NCBI GenBank assembly: GCA_947579605.1
Contig: OX388307.1
Span: forward strand, 31,535,237-31,599,236
Direction of reading: 5' to 3'
Source of the DNA: Athripsodes cinereus
Lineage: Eukaryota > Arthropoda > Insecta > Trichoptera > Leptoceridae
DNA: 64,000 nt
The translations under genes were made by a program, and so were the position numbers. The number at the start of each line of letters is the position of its first letter. Position 1 is the first letter of the stretch. Below, one piece after another: positions 44,670 to 54,975 of this stretch. The notes under the pieces were generated by a model. That model did not search any database, had not been told where the DNA came from, and saw only the letters and a program-made list of their open reading frames with translations.

Positions 44670-47600
44670 TCACTGATTTGGTTGAAATATTTTCCTTCCA
44701 GACCGCGTGATGTATGTATGTGGTCTGTCGACTGAGTTGTTAGCTTCCTCTGGATATTCTATGAAGGCTGGTTTACATCGATCCAACGATACTTTTTTTT
44801 GTTCTCCATTTATTTTTAATATGGCAGTTTTGTCATCCCTCGAGCAAACTTCATAAGGCCCCTTGTAAGCTGGAAGCAAAGGTTTATATATTCTATCGTC
44901 TCTCAAGAAAAAATGTGATGCCTTACCAAGTTCTGGATGTACGAAAATATTATCCTTGTGGTGATGTTTAATAGGTTTCGGTTTTACATTCCTCATAAAC
45001 GTTATAAGTTGCTGTGTATAGTAAGTTGGATCTGCATTTTCTGTGTTTTCCTGTAGAATGTCAGCTGGCATGCGCAGTGAATTTCCAAACATCATCTCTG
45101 CAATGGAAAAATTATGGTTTTCTCGTATCGTGCACCTTAAACCAAATAAGATTGTTGTTAGAGATTTAGTCCATGGTATAGGGTGATGTGCTTTTATAGA
45201 TGTTTTGAGTGTCCTGTGGAAACGTTCTATAAGTCCATTCGCCTGCGGGTGATACGAATTGGTTTTGACATGTTGGATACCTATTCTGCAACAGAAAGAT
45301 TTAAAATCAGAAGATAAAAATTGACGGCCTTGGTCCGATATGATCTTCTCTGGGACGCCGTACTTTGTGATCCAGTTGTCCCATAAAGCACGTATTATTG
45401 TGGTAGCTGTGATATCTGCTATTGGGATTACCTCAACCCATCTGGAAAAACGATCTATAATTGTTAAGCAATATCGCATACCTTCTGATGGAATAAATGG
45501 ACCTATCAAGTCCACGTGGATTGTATGGAACTTTCCGTTAGGTAGTGGAATTGGAATAATTTGTGTTTTTGTGTGCTTGTGGATTTTTGCTTTTTGGCAT
45601 GGTATACACAATTTACACCATTTTGTGCAATCACTTTTCATATTTTTCCACACACCTCTCTGGCTTATTGTTTTAATTGTATCCTTGGTACCTGTGTGAC
45701 TTAAATTATGGATACTGTGGAAAAATTGTCTTTGTAAAGTTTTAGGTATATAAGGTCTCATGTTACCATTATGTGTGTCAAAAATTATTTGCAAGCCTTG
45801 AAAATTGTTTTTTATTAAATTAAGTGAGTGATCTTTTGTTTTTAACATGTCTAAAAGTTCTATGTCTTTTAATTGCTCTCTGGATATTTCATCTAATGAT
45901 ATGTTATGATTCATTTCTATCATTTCGACGCGTGAGAAAGCATCTGCGACAACATTTGATTCACCAGTGATATATCTTATATCGGTGGTATACTGGGATA
46001 TATAATCAAGATGTCTTTGCTGTCTGGGTGTTTCTTTAGCATAACTTTTTTTACTGAACATGAATTGAAGGGGTTTATGATCGGTAAATACTGTAAAATC
46101 TCTACCTTCTAGGTATTGTTTGAAATGTCTTATAGTTTCATATATTGCTAATAGTTCTCGATCATAAGTGCTATAAGAGCATTGTGCCTTGTTAAGTTTT
46201 TTTGAGAAAAAACAGATTGGTTCATAATTATTTGATTCGTCTGTCTGTTGTATAACTCCACCAATGGCAAAGTCTGATGCGTCTGTCCACACTGACAGTT
46301 TTTTGTTTGCATCAGGAAAACTTAACTTAGTAGCATGTAATAAAGAATTTTTTACCTCTTCGAAATCGTTATTTGTGATTTCGTTCCATTCGACAGGTCT
46401 ATTGTCGTTTTTGGTTGCCCCTTTTAGATAGTCGTTCAGTCTGACAAGTTTTTGTGCAGCCTTCGGTATAAATCGCCTGTAGAAGTTGGTCAGAGCGATG
46501 AATCTGCGGAGATCCTTTATTGTTTTGGGTTTTTTGTACTCACTTATGGCTTTTATTTTTTCTGGAGCTGGTCCAACTCCTGCTGCTGATATTTCATATC
46601 CTAGAAAAATTAAGGATGATTTGGCAAATTGACATTTAGAAGGGTTAAGTATCATACCATTCTCCTGTAGTCTTTCGAATAGAGCAGTCAGATGTCGTAT
46701 GTGAGTTTTTTCGTCGGGTGACGCTATCAGAATGTCATCTATATAGGTGTGTATTCCTTCTAGTCCTTGAGTGATGGTGTTCATGTGCCTCATGAACGTC
46801 TGGCACGCACTGGTTACCCCAAATGGCATGCGTAAAAACTCAAAATTCCCGAAAACGGTGGTAATTGCTGTTTTCTTGATGTCTGCTTCGTTGACAGGAA
46901 TCTGGTGGTATGCACGCTGGAGATCTATCTTAGAAAAAATTTTACAATTGTGCAAATCATTACAAATATCATGAATATGTGGAAGTGCATATCTATCTGG
47001 CACTGTCATAGAGTTAAGCTTACGATAATCACCACACGGGCGATATGTACCGTCACTCTTTTTTACCATGTGAAGAGGCGATGCCCATTCACTGTTTGAG
47101 GGTCGGCAGATACCTTGAGCAACCATGTTCTCAAACTCTTTTTTCGCTTGCTTCAGCAGTTCTGGAGACAAACGTCGAGGTTTGAACATAAAAGGATTGC
47201 CACGAGTATCTATGTAATGTATTGTAGAATGTTGACAATCAGTATATGGTCTATTTATATCAATCAGTTTGGGATATTTTGCTAATAATTGATGATAAGG
47301 GTTATTTTTATCTAGTAATGAAACTGACGAAATATCATTATCAATACAGTTTGTGTTGTAACCTACGACCTTATGTTTGTTAGTATTGTCTATCAACATC
47401 TTGTTTCTAATATCTACAATTAAATTAAAGTGATTCAGAAAGTCTGCGCCGATAATTGCGCGTGGAACGTCTGCAATGATAAAGTTCCATCTGAAAATTT
47501 TCTTTAGACCGAGGTCTAAATTTAATGTGGTTGTGCCGAATGTCTTCACCACTGTCTCATTAGCTGCAAAGAGTTTTAGGTTATCTTTACCCTTTAAACT

Positions 47601-47750
47601 TTGGCGTAAACATATGGAACGCGGAACTAAACATAGTTCTGAACCGGAGTCAATCAAAAATGACGTACCTTGTATGCGGTCCTTTATGAAGAGACGAATT
47701 TTTGTATGCAGTTCACCCGTCTCGCTAGTGAACTGTTCTACAAGTTTTTT
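44670..47750 (-). CDS. pol: Pol polyprotein: protease, reverse transcriptase, RNase H, integrase
   Basis: The frame is open from the gag/pol slip site at 47750 to the stop at 44670 with no interruption. There is no Met near its start: the residue at 47657-47655 is a TTG Leu just before I-D-S-G. Counting from that Leu: aspartic protease DSG 3-5 with flap-side IIGADF 68-73; RT catalytic D245 and YIDD 305-308, with FLRMPFGVTSA between; RNase H D459, E501, D526, D572; integrase zinc domain H650, H654, C684, C687; catalytic D716, D775, E811 with 35 residues between the last two (D,D35E). All catalytic residues are present. It converts element RNA to DNA and integrates it. The frame stops 31 bp before the 3' LTR, leaving no room for env. 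Confidence 0.96.
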   Translation of the reverse strand, partial: KKLVEQFTSETGELHTKIRLFIKDRIQGTSFLIDSGSELCLVPRSICLRQSLKGKDNLKLFAANETVVKTFGTTTLNLDLGLKKIFRWNFIIADVPRAIIGADFLNHFNLIVDIRNKMLIDNTNKHKVVGYNTNCIDNDISSVSLLDKNNPYHQLLAKYPKLIDINRPYTDCQHSTIHYIDTRGNPFMFKPRRLSPELLKQAKKEFENMVAQGICRPSNSEWASPLHMVKKSDGTYRPCGDYRKLNSMTVPDRYALPHIHDICNDLHNCKIFSKIDLQRAYHQIPVNEADIKKTAITTVFGNFEFLRMPFGVTSACQTFMRHMNTITQGLEGIHTYIDDILIASPDEKTHIRHLTALFERLQENGMILNPSKCQFAKSSLIFLGYEISAAGVGPAPEKIKAISEYKKPKTIKDLRRFIALTNFYRRFIPKAAQKLVRLNDYLKGATKNDNRPVEWNEITNNDFEEVKNSLLHATKLSFPDANKKLSVWTDASDFAIGGVIQQTDESNNYEPICFFSKKLNKAQCSYSTYDRELLAIYETIRHFKQYLEGRDFTVFTDHKPLQFMFSKKSYAKETPRQQRHLDYISQYTTDIRYITGESNVVADAFSRVEMIEMNHNISLDEISREQLKDIELLDMLKTKDHSLNLIKNNFQGLQIIFDTHNGNMRPYIPKTLQRQFFHSIHNLSHTGTKDTIKTISQRGVWKNMKSDCTKWCKLCIPCQKAKIHKHTKTQIIPIPLPNGKFHTIHVDLIGPFIPSEGMRYCLTIIDRFSRWVEVIPIADITATTIIRALWDNWITKYGVPEKIISDQGRQFLSSDFKSFCCRIGIQHVKTNSYHPQANGLIERFHRTLKTSIKAHHPIPWTKSLTTILFGLRCTIRENHNFSIAEMMFGNSLRMPADILQENTENADPTYYTQQLITFMRNVKPKPIKHHHKDNIFVHPELGKASHFFLRDDRIYKPLLPAYKGPYEVCSRDDKTAILKINGEQKKVSLDRCKPAFIEYPEEANNSVDRPHTYITRSGRKIFQPNQ

Positions 47751-48691
47751 GAATTAGTTGGTTTGTTTGATGTAAATGAGCACGGAGAAATACATTTGCG
47801 AGCTTTGTGTCCGAATTGCTCATGATAGAAACACAGTTTTGTACTATTATTACAAGTCTTTATATTATTATAACTACGATATTTATTTTCGTTATGCTTG
47901 TAAGAAGCGTTGTTGTTTTTGACAGAGCTGTCAATATGTGAACTATGGCGGGTGTTGCCATGATAGAAATTTTTTCTATGAAAATTATTTTGATTTTTGT
48001 GTTGCAACTGTTTGTTGAGATTGTCGAATTTCTCAGTTAATTCAATCACTGATTGCTGTAAGGAAATAACTTTACTAGAATTTTTATCATCTTTAGGTTG
48101 AATGGAAGCTACTTCTAAGGGTTTGTAAATTGATGAAACTTTGTCTGCTAAAATTGCAATTTCTTCTAAATTTCTGTTATCACTTGTGATATGGGCTTGT
48201 ACCTGTTTGGGTAATTGTTGCATCCACAAATATTTTATAGTGGTGGTATCTACGTCTAAACCGACGGCTAACATTTTCATTTCCCTTAATAATTGTGACG
48301 GCCATTTGTCACCTAGTTGAATCCCCGAGAAAAGTTTTTCTCTGCGATTATCTGGAGATTCGCCCATTCTTTGAATGATTGCGCTTTTTAATCTGCTGTA
48401 CATGGTATTACATCTGGGTAAAAATAAGATATCTGATACCTGACTAATATGTTCATGGTTGAGTTGAGCGACCAAATGTGAATACCTGGTGTCTTCCGCC
48501 GTAATATTGGCTAACTCAAATTGGTTTTCTACCTGTAGAAACCAGAGTTCTACATTGTTTGTCCATATCGGTGGGATTTTCACGGACACTCGTTCTGAAA
48601 ATATCGGAAAATTTGTATTAATTGTTCCTTCACTAGTACTAGCTTTCGCTGGGTGAGAGGTTGAATCGAAATTTTTGTTAGGAGTTGTCAT
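47738..48691 (-). CDS. gag: Gag nucleocapsid-type polyprotein with C-H-C-C zinc box
   Basis: 317 codons from a genuine ATG (48691-48689) to TAG (47740-47738). The N-terminal half (VSVKIPPIWTNNVELWFLQV, then LFSGIQLGDKWPSQLLREMK) is capsid-like in the manner of Ty3/gypsy Gag. The middle has a Gln/Asn-rich basic segment. Residues 287-304 form C-x2-H-x9-C-x3-C instead of the usual retroviral C-x2-C-x4-H-x4-C. That C-H-C-C arrangement is recorded for the CsRn1 clade. Gag would form virus-like particles in the cytoplasm and bind element RNA. It ends in AAA AAC TTG TAG, a frameshift context into pol. No stops or frameshifts inside. Confidence 0.93.
   Translation of the reverse strand: MTTPNKNFDSTSHPAKASTSEGTINTNFPIFSERVSVKIPPIWTNNVELWFLQVENQFELANITAEDTRYSHLVAQLNHEHISQVSDILFLPRCNTMYSRLKSAIIQRMGESPDNRREKLFSGIQLGDKWPSQLLREMKMLAVGLDVDTTTIKYLWMQQLPKQVQAHITSDNRNLEEIAILADKVSSIYKPLEVASIQPKDDKNSSKVISLQQSVIELTEKFDNLNKQLQHKNQNNFHRKNFYHGNTRHSSHIDSSVKNNNASYKHNENKYRSYNNIKTCNNSTKLCFYHEQFGHKARKCISPCSFTSNKPTNSKNL
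47744..47750 (-). promoter_or_regulatory. Slippery heptamer A AAA AAC for -1 ribosomal frameshifting
   Basis: In the Gag frame the codons are TCA AAA AAC TTG TAG. The underlying A-AAA-AAC fits the X-XXY-YYZ rule exactly and sits one codon before the gag stop. The pol frame is -1 relative to gag and is open from here, so a slip would yield Gag-Pol at a set ratio. Confidence 0.85.
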
Positions 48692-49458
48692 TTTGTATCA
48701 AGTGTATGAGAAGAAAATTTGAAGTTAATTTTTAGAATTGAAAATATTTATTTTATTTTTGGATAAAATTAAATGGAATGTAAATTATTTGAATAAAATT
48801 GATTGATATACTTTCTTGATTGATTGATTGAAATGTTTGGGAAAAATGTTTGCAGATGAAAAAATATTTGTGACAATAAAATTTTTTAGCAGAAAATTTT
48901 GATACCCTGTCGACTGGTCTCAAACAGTGAATGTTCACAAAATATAATAATAATTAATGCTACTTACAAATAAAATGCTTTGTGTTATATTTAAAATCTG
49001 GAACATACAATTATATAAATAAGTACAATAAGTTATGTTCTGCCTTTGGCAGATTTTTAAAAAGACTTGTAGTCTGAAATAAATAATAGTAAAAATATTT
49101 AAAAAAAAATAATAAAAAAAAAATATGTGGCATAAAATATGTGGACGGTTTTCTGTTCTTTGCTTGATTAAAAAATACGGAGCTAAAATATCTTTTTATG
49201 TATTTTGTTCCGGGACTCTATATGCCTGAAAACCGTTCACAGAGAACTCTTCTGAACGCAGCAGTAAAGGTGAATAAAATTAGGAATTGATTAATGAATT
49301 GTTATTTAAATTGTTTCGTTCGATCACAGTTTGGAAATAAAGTTAAAATCAAAATTGAATATAGAATTAAAAGTTGTCAGGGAAATTTTCACTGATGTAT
49401 TGTAACAAAATTTTTAAAGAAAAAAGTTTTTTTAAAAGAAAAATGTAAAAAATGTAGT
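48692..49458 (-). other. 5' leader of the Ty3/gypsy element
   Basis: About 770 bp of AT-rich untranslated sequence between primer-binding site and gag ATG; would hold packaging signals. No ORF of note. Confidence 0.75.
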
Positions 49459-49476
49459 GTTCGTTCGAGGTCACCA
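49459..49476 (-). promoter_or_regulatory. Primer-binding site, tRNA-Trp-like
   Basis: On the minus strand TGGTGACCTCGAACG starts 4 nt inside the LTR boundary. It resembles TGGTGACCCCGACG, the site complementary to tRNA-Trp used by avian retroviruses and CsRn1-type elements, with a C-to-T change and an extra A. Confidence 0.65.
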
Positions 49477-49480
49477 TTTA

Positions 49481-49954
49481 TATGGATGGAAGGGCTTTGT
49501 TGGTATAGATTATTAATGTTAAATATCCTCACAGATCCACTGTGTACATATTTTCCCTTTCTTCCATATACAATTTGCAGAAGGCTTGATAAGTAAGAAA
49601 ATTAGTTTGACTCTAAATGATTATATGAAATTACATGCTGTGATTGAAAAGGAACGAAATGAAACAGTAATATTTTACTTACATGAAAATATGCTTTCCA
49701 ATAAGTTTATTCACCAATACACATGACAATAAAAATGTTAGTAATGTGTTAGACTAAAGTATGTTGTTTGCTGGGCGTTCAAAAAAGATCTGACCTAGCT
49801 AATTATTCACTACTTCCACCAAACATAATTGTTAAGGAAATATTCATCGCCATCTACCTATGATCGTTGTAAACTAATACCTAGCTAGTTACCAAGATAT
49901 TTAGTAATTATTTTCAATGCGTGCTTCTTGATACTTCAGGTAGATGTCGCCACA
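49481..49954 (-). repeat. 5' LTR of the Ty3/gypsy element
   Basis: Same 474 bp as 44165-44638; would contain the promoter and start of transcription. Flanked by ATAT at 49955. Confidence 0.95.
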
Positions 49955-49958
49955 ATAT

Positions 49959-50782
49959 CAATTTTCATAATATCAAGTATGTCTCTATGCTATATCCACA
50001 TATTAAATGAAATTTTAGACTCTGTATGTACTATACATTAATATTCGTCGTCTCGACGTTTCTCCAGACGCCGGTGATCTCGCCGAGCAAATTTTCATTC
50101 ATTCATTCATCTATAAGTCTAAGATTAAGCTCAGACAGATTTTATAATATTGACAAACTTATATACTTACTTATTTTCCATATGAAGATGCGAAATAATA
50201 ATATTAAATTGACACTTAGCTTCGGTTCAAACCACTTTCAATAACATGTCTGACTGAGTTTGCTACTCGGATAAGCAAAATGTTTCATAGTAATATAATA
50301 TTATTACTTAGTAGGGTAGATGCTTTTTAATATACGTCTAAAATACAAGACTCCCCTTGCACCAAACTCTGTGTACAATAATCCAAATCAATCGTTTTTC
50401 AATATTCCTCCAGGGAGCACGGGGTCTACATCAGTTTCCCCTTTTCAGAGTGTTTTTGCATTAACTGAGTGGATTCTTCCCACGATATTCCTTACGCTCT
50501 GACCTCGTTGTACGATTTAACGTAGGGGTTAGAAATATTGTAAACGTCACTATTTCACTTAACACCGTTCCTCGAAATCCAAAATCCAATTATCATATCA
50601 ACATTTTTGGCAATGTCACAGTATGCAAAACTAATTACCTGCACAGTAAATCGAATTAATTTATTCTGCAAGCAATACTAACGTAGCAATTTTTAAAAGG
50701 GAATAAATTTGCAAGTTTGATAAATAAATCACAATTATTTGTTTGATTTTGTTGGCACAAACCATGTGGTAATCACGAAACA
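49959..50782. other. Non-coding stretch
   Basis: Nothing recognised. Confidence 0.45.
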
Positions 50783-50997
50783 TTTTTAATTATAAGGAAT
50801 TAGTTAATTATGTACTACACCACTTAATTTTTTTAAAAACACTACCGGTTTCAACGCTCAGATGCGTCATTGACGAGTGTTATACTAAAACTTTGTTTTT
50901 TTGTGGTGTTTTTTTTTTGTTCTTTGTTTTTTGTTGTTTAAAAAAAAAAATAATAAGTGGTGTAGTACATAATTAACTAATTCCTTATAATTAAAAA
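50783..50997. repeat. Fold-back element with perfect 44-bp arms
   Basis: TTTTTAATTATAAGGAATTA ... CACCACTTA (50783-50826) is the exact reverse complement of 50954-50997. The 127-nt spacer holds poly-T/poly-A and, on the minus strand, TGACGCATCTGAGCG then TTGAAACCGGTAGTGTTT. That is reminiscent of a worn hammerhead (helix II CGC/GCG, GAAA, ACCGGT helix III), but its CUGANGA core is not conserved. Confidence 0.85.
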
Positions 50998-51224
50998 TCA
51001 TAATTAGTCGATTTTCCTTCTCTTTTGTCTATCCTCCAGTGCTGAGGATAGTGTGATCATTATTCGTGCAAGTCTAAATTATTGCCATTCAACGATGACG
51101 GTCTTCTGTCCTCCCTTCAGCCAAGTTCGTTCCTGGCGTGAAGGATTGTTGGCATACGTAAAATATTTGTCTTATTCGTTAATTTTCTTTTAAAAGACAC
51201 TCAAAAACGATGAAACGAAATTAT

Positions 51225-51372
51225 AAACCTACTGTAGCATTACGGTGTATCCCACAAGGGGGGTAGCCATTGAACCAACTGCCACCAATAACCATGCAGT
51301 TAGTCTTCTCCATGCCAATAAAAAATAAGACATCTGCGATGAGCGGTATGCTTCATCGCTTAAGGGCCCCGT
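51225..51372 (-). repeat. (TAG)n-tailed repeat, partial, reverse
   Basis: GGTGTATCCCACAAGGGGGG, TAGCCATTGAACCAACTG and CCAATAAAAAATAAGACATC are the family in inverse order. Confidence 0.65.
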
Positions 51373-52075
51373 TTAGCAAAAACGGTAAAATATTCTATTT
51401 TAAACAAATTTGATAGAAAAACTGCCAAAACCTGTTGACCCTTGCGAACATATTGATTTGATAAAATAAAAAATCAAATATTTATTACCAATATTAGTTT
51501 TTTACTAAAAAATAAATAAATTGCAGACTGACGAGATTTATTTTGGTACTCTTTGTAATATCAAAATACAAATTATTTGTAATATAAATATATATCTTTT
51601 ATTCATCCTATCAAGCACATAAATACTATAGATTTTAGCAAACTTTTTTTAGCATACAAAAAATTGAGTTCATGTGGTGATTTTTGGTTTCATAATATGA
51701 GAAATTTTATCAAAAAAATATTTTTGAAGTCGGTCAATATACATGAAAAAAACAAAAAACAAAACATTTTTTTTGCTCTATAATTGTAATACTTAACTAC
51801 TTATCTAAATATTCTCAATATTAAAATAAATATATGAAAATTTTTAGGATTCTCGTGCATTTATGTACCAAACACACCCCCGAATTCGGTTTTTAGAAAT
51901 ATGCTTTTTTATAAACGAATACTATGAAGCTAAAATCGAGTTTTTTTTTAAGTTTAAGTTTGATATTGGTTATTAATATTTTTTTTTAGAGGACACTCGA
52001 AAATTTACATAAAAGAGTGGGAGACTTAATTATAAATAAAAATAAACGATAAATTAAAATGCATCCATGAATAAA
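51373..52075. other. AT-rich stretch
   Basis: Contains a 30-bp inverted scrap of the (TAG)n-tailed repeat (GGACACTCGAAAATTTACAT at about 51992); otherwise nothing recognised. Confidence 0.5.
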
Positions 52076-54420
52076 CATAAAAAATGTTTTTATTGTGATG
52101 TTCCCGACATAGAATTACTTTCTTATTCTTTTCTTCAAGTTGACGAGTGTCTTGTGAAAAGCAGGTATTCGTAAAACATCTCACAAAAGACATTTAACAT
52201 TTCAATACAGCGGCGAGCTATTATTAAAAAATGTTTTTATTGTGATGTTCCCGAAATAGAATAACTTTCTCACTCTTTTCTGCAAGTTGACGAGTGTCTC
52301 GTGAAAAGCAGGTATTCGTAAAACATCTCACACTAGACATTTAACATTTCAATACAGCGGCGAGCTATTATTAAAAAATGTTTTTATTGTGATGTTTCCG
52401 ACATAGAATTAGTTTCTCATTCTTTTCTGCAAGGTGACGAGCGTCTTGTGAAAGCAGGTATTCGTTAAACATCTCACACTAGACATTTAACATTTCAATA
52501 CAGCGGCGAGCTATTATTAAAAAATGTTTTTATTGTGATGTTCCCGACATAGAATTAGTTTCTAATTCTTTTCTTCAAGTTGACGAGTGTCTTGTGAAAG
52601 CAGGTATTCGTAAAACATCTCACACTAGACACTTAACATTTCAATACAGCGGCGAGCTATTATTAAAAAATGTTTTTATTGTGATGTTCCCGACATAGAA
52701 TTAGTTTCTCATTCTTTTCTTCAAGTTGACGAGTGTCTTGTGAAAAGCAGGTATTCGTAAAACATCTCACACTAGACATTTAACATTTCAATACAGCGGC
52801 GAGCTATTAATAAAAAATGTTTTTATTGTGATATTCTTGACATATGTAGAATTAGTTTCTCACTCTTTTCTGCAAGTTGACGAGTGTCTCGTGAAAAGCA
52901 GGTATTCGTAAAACATCTCATACTAGACATTTAACATTTCAATACAGCGGCGAGCTATTATTAAAAAATGTTTTTATTGTGATGTTCCCGACATAGAATT
53001 AGTTTCTAATTCTTTTCTTCAAGTTGACGAGTGTCTTGTGAAAGCAGGTATTCGTAAAACATCTCACACTAGACATTTAACATTTCAATACAGCGGCGAG
53101 CTATTATTAAAAAATGTTTTTATTGTGATGTTCCCGACAAAGAATTAGTTTCTCATTCTTTTCTGCAAGGTGACGAGCGTCTTGTGAAAGCAGGTATTCG
53201 TTAAACATCTCACACTAGACATTTAACATTTCAATACAGCGGCGAGCTATTATTAAAAAATGTTTTTATTGTGATGTTCCCGACATAGAATTAGTTTCTA
53301 ATTCTTTTCTTCAAGTTGACGAGTGTCTTGTGAAAGCAGGTATTCGTAAAACATCTCACACTAGACATTTAACATTTCAATACAGCGGCGAGCTATTATT
53401 AAAAAATGTTTTTATTGTGATGTTTCCGACATAGAATTAGTTTCTCATTCTTTTCTGCAAGGTGACGAGCGTCTTGTGAAAGCAGGTATTCGTTAAACAT
53501 CTCACACTAGACATTTAACATTTCAATACAGCGGCGAGCTATTATTAAAAAATGTTTTTATTGTGATGTTCCCGACATAGAATTAGTTTCTAATTCTTTT
53601 CTTCAAGTTGACGAGTGTCTTGTGAAAGCAGGTATTCGTAAAACATCTCACACTAGACATTTAACATTTCAATACAGCGGCGAGCTATTATTAAAAAATG
53701 TTTTTATTGTGATGTTCCCGACATAGAATTAGTTTCTCATTCTTTTCTTCAAGTTGACGAGTGTCTTGTGAAAAGCAGGTATTCGTAAAACATCTCACAC
53801 TAGACATTTAACATTTCAATACAGCGGCGAGCTATTATTAAAAAATGTTTTTATTGTGATGTTCTTGATATAGAATTAGTTTCTCACTCTTTTCTGCAAG
53901 TTGACGAGTGTCTCGTGAAAAGCAGGTATTCGTAAAACATCTCATACTAGACATTTAACATTTCAATACAGCGGCGAGCTATTAATAAAAAATGTTTTTA
54001 TTGTGATATTCTTGACATATGTAGAATTAGTTTCTCACTCTTTTCTGCAAGTTGACAAGTGTCTTGTGGAAAGCAGGTATTCGTAAAACATCTCATACTA
54101 GACATTTAACATTTCAATACAGCGGCGAGCTATTAATAAAAAATGTTTTTATTGTGATATTCTTGACATAGAATTAGTTTCTCACTCTTTTCTGCAAGTT
54201 GACAAGTGTCTTGTGAAAAGCAGGTATTCGTAAAACATCTCATACTGGACATTTAACATTTCAATACAGCGGCGAGCTATTAATAAAAAATATTTTTATT
54301 GTGATGTTCCCGAAATAGAATTACTTTCTCACTCTTTTCTGCAAGTTGACGAGTGTCTCGTGAAAAGCAGGTATTCGTCAAACATTTCATACTAGACATT
54401 TAACATTTCAATACAGCGAT
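52076..54420 (+). repeat. ~147-bp satellite array of about 16 units
   Basis: The phrase AATACAGCGGCGAGCTATTA recurs about every 145-150 bp from about 52200 to 54275, with one last AATACAGCG at 54411. Each unit runs AAAAAATGTTTTTATTGTGA, ATAGAATTAGTTTCTCATTC, CAAGTTGACGAGTGTCTTGT, AAGCAGGTATTCGTAAAACA and CTAGACATTTAACATTTCAA. Several of these match the 5' part of the (TAG)n-tailed repeat (TTTCGAGTGTCCTGTAAAAG; TTCGTAAAACCTC; CAACGATGAGGTATGCCACC). The array passes directly into that repeat's 3' part. Unit subtypes alternate. Non-coding. Confidence 0.93.
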
Positions 54421-54560
54421 GTGGTATTATGCCATCCATGCTGAATGTCTCTGACTTTTTTTAGCACAGAGATGATGACTTGTACATATATTGTTTACAT
54501 GCAGTTTGTCCGCTCGCTATTCTACTCGTGGGAATCGCTGCGATGGTAAGAATGAATGAA
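54421..54560 (+). repeat. 3' half of the (TAG)n-tailed repeat closing the satellite
   Basis: GCCATCCATGCTGAATGTCT, ATGCAGTTTGTCCGCTCGCT and CTACTCGTGGGAATCGCTGC then GATGGTAAG are the family's distal motifs, present once. Confidence 0.8.
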
Positions 54561-54834
54561 ATCGTACCTATATAAAAAAGAGTTTATATCGTATGTTTTA
54601 TAATATTCGCAGTCAAAATCAGTATAAATAAGATGAATGGCGGAATTTGCAAATCGCATAAGTGGCGGTTGAGGGTTAAAGGGTGCCGCGATGGCGGACC
54701 GAAGGGAAATCTAAAAAAATTGCCAATAAAATATGATGGGGTTGGAAATATATTATTATTTTACTAGAATATTTGCCTCATGTTTGATAGCAGTGAATTT
54801 TTATTTTTTTATTTATGCATATATTTTTCACCCA
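54561..54834. other. Short non-coding stretch
   Basis: Contains a G-rich patch (GGCGGTTGAGGGTTAAAGGG) without recognisable identity. Confidence 0.4.
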
Positions 54835-54975
54835 CCCGGTTTGCCACCCATCCTGAATGTCTTGATTTTATATTGGCATGAAGAGGACAGCTTGCATGTT
54901 TCTTGCATGCAGTTGGTCTGCTGGCTACCCCACTTGTGGGACATGCCGTGATGATGTAGTAGTAGTAGTAGGTAG
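54835..54975 (+). repeat. (TAG)n-tailed repeat, 3' half
   Basis: TTTGCCACCCATCCTGAATG, ACAGCTTGCATGTTTCTTGC, CTACCCCACTTGTGGGACAT and a (TAG)4 tail; among the best-conserved copies. Confidence 0.88.

Larger units (their letters stand above)
44165..49954 (-). mobile_element. Complete Ty3/gypsy LTR retrotransposon (CsRn1/Kabuki-like), 5.79 kb
   Basis: Two 474-bp LTRs bound an internal region with gag, pol (PR-RT-RH-IN), a primer-binding site and a polypurine tract. ATAT at 44161-44164 and 49955-49958 is the 4-bp target duplication. There is no env frame between integrase and the 3' LTR. The LTRs look identical on visual comparison and neither ORF is interrupted, so insertion is recent and the element may be mobile. 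The C-H-C-C Gag box with a tRNA-Trp-like primer site are features recorded for the CsRn1 clade. Confidence 0.95.

Noticed and set aside
45340..45699. Plus-strand ORF of 119 codons inside the LTR element
   Set aside because: Antisense shadow of the integrase region of pol.
52076..54420. CRISPR array
   Set aside because: Units are contiguous homologous satellite monomers with no unique spacers, in a eukaryotic sequence.
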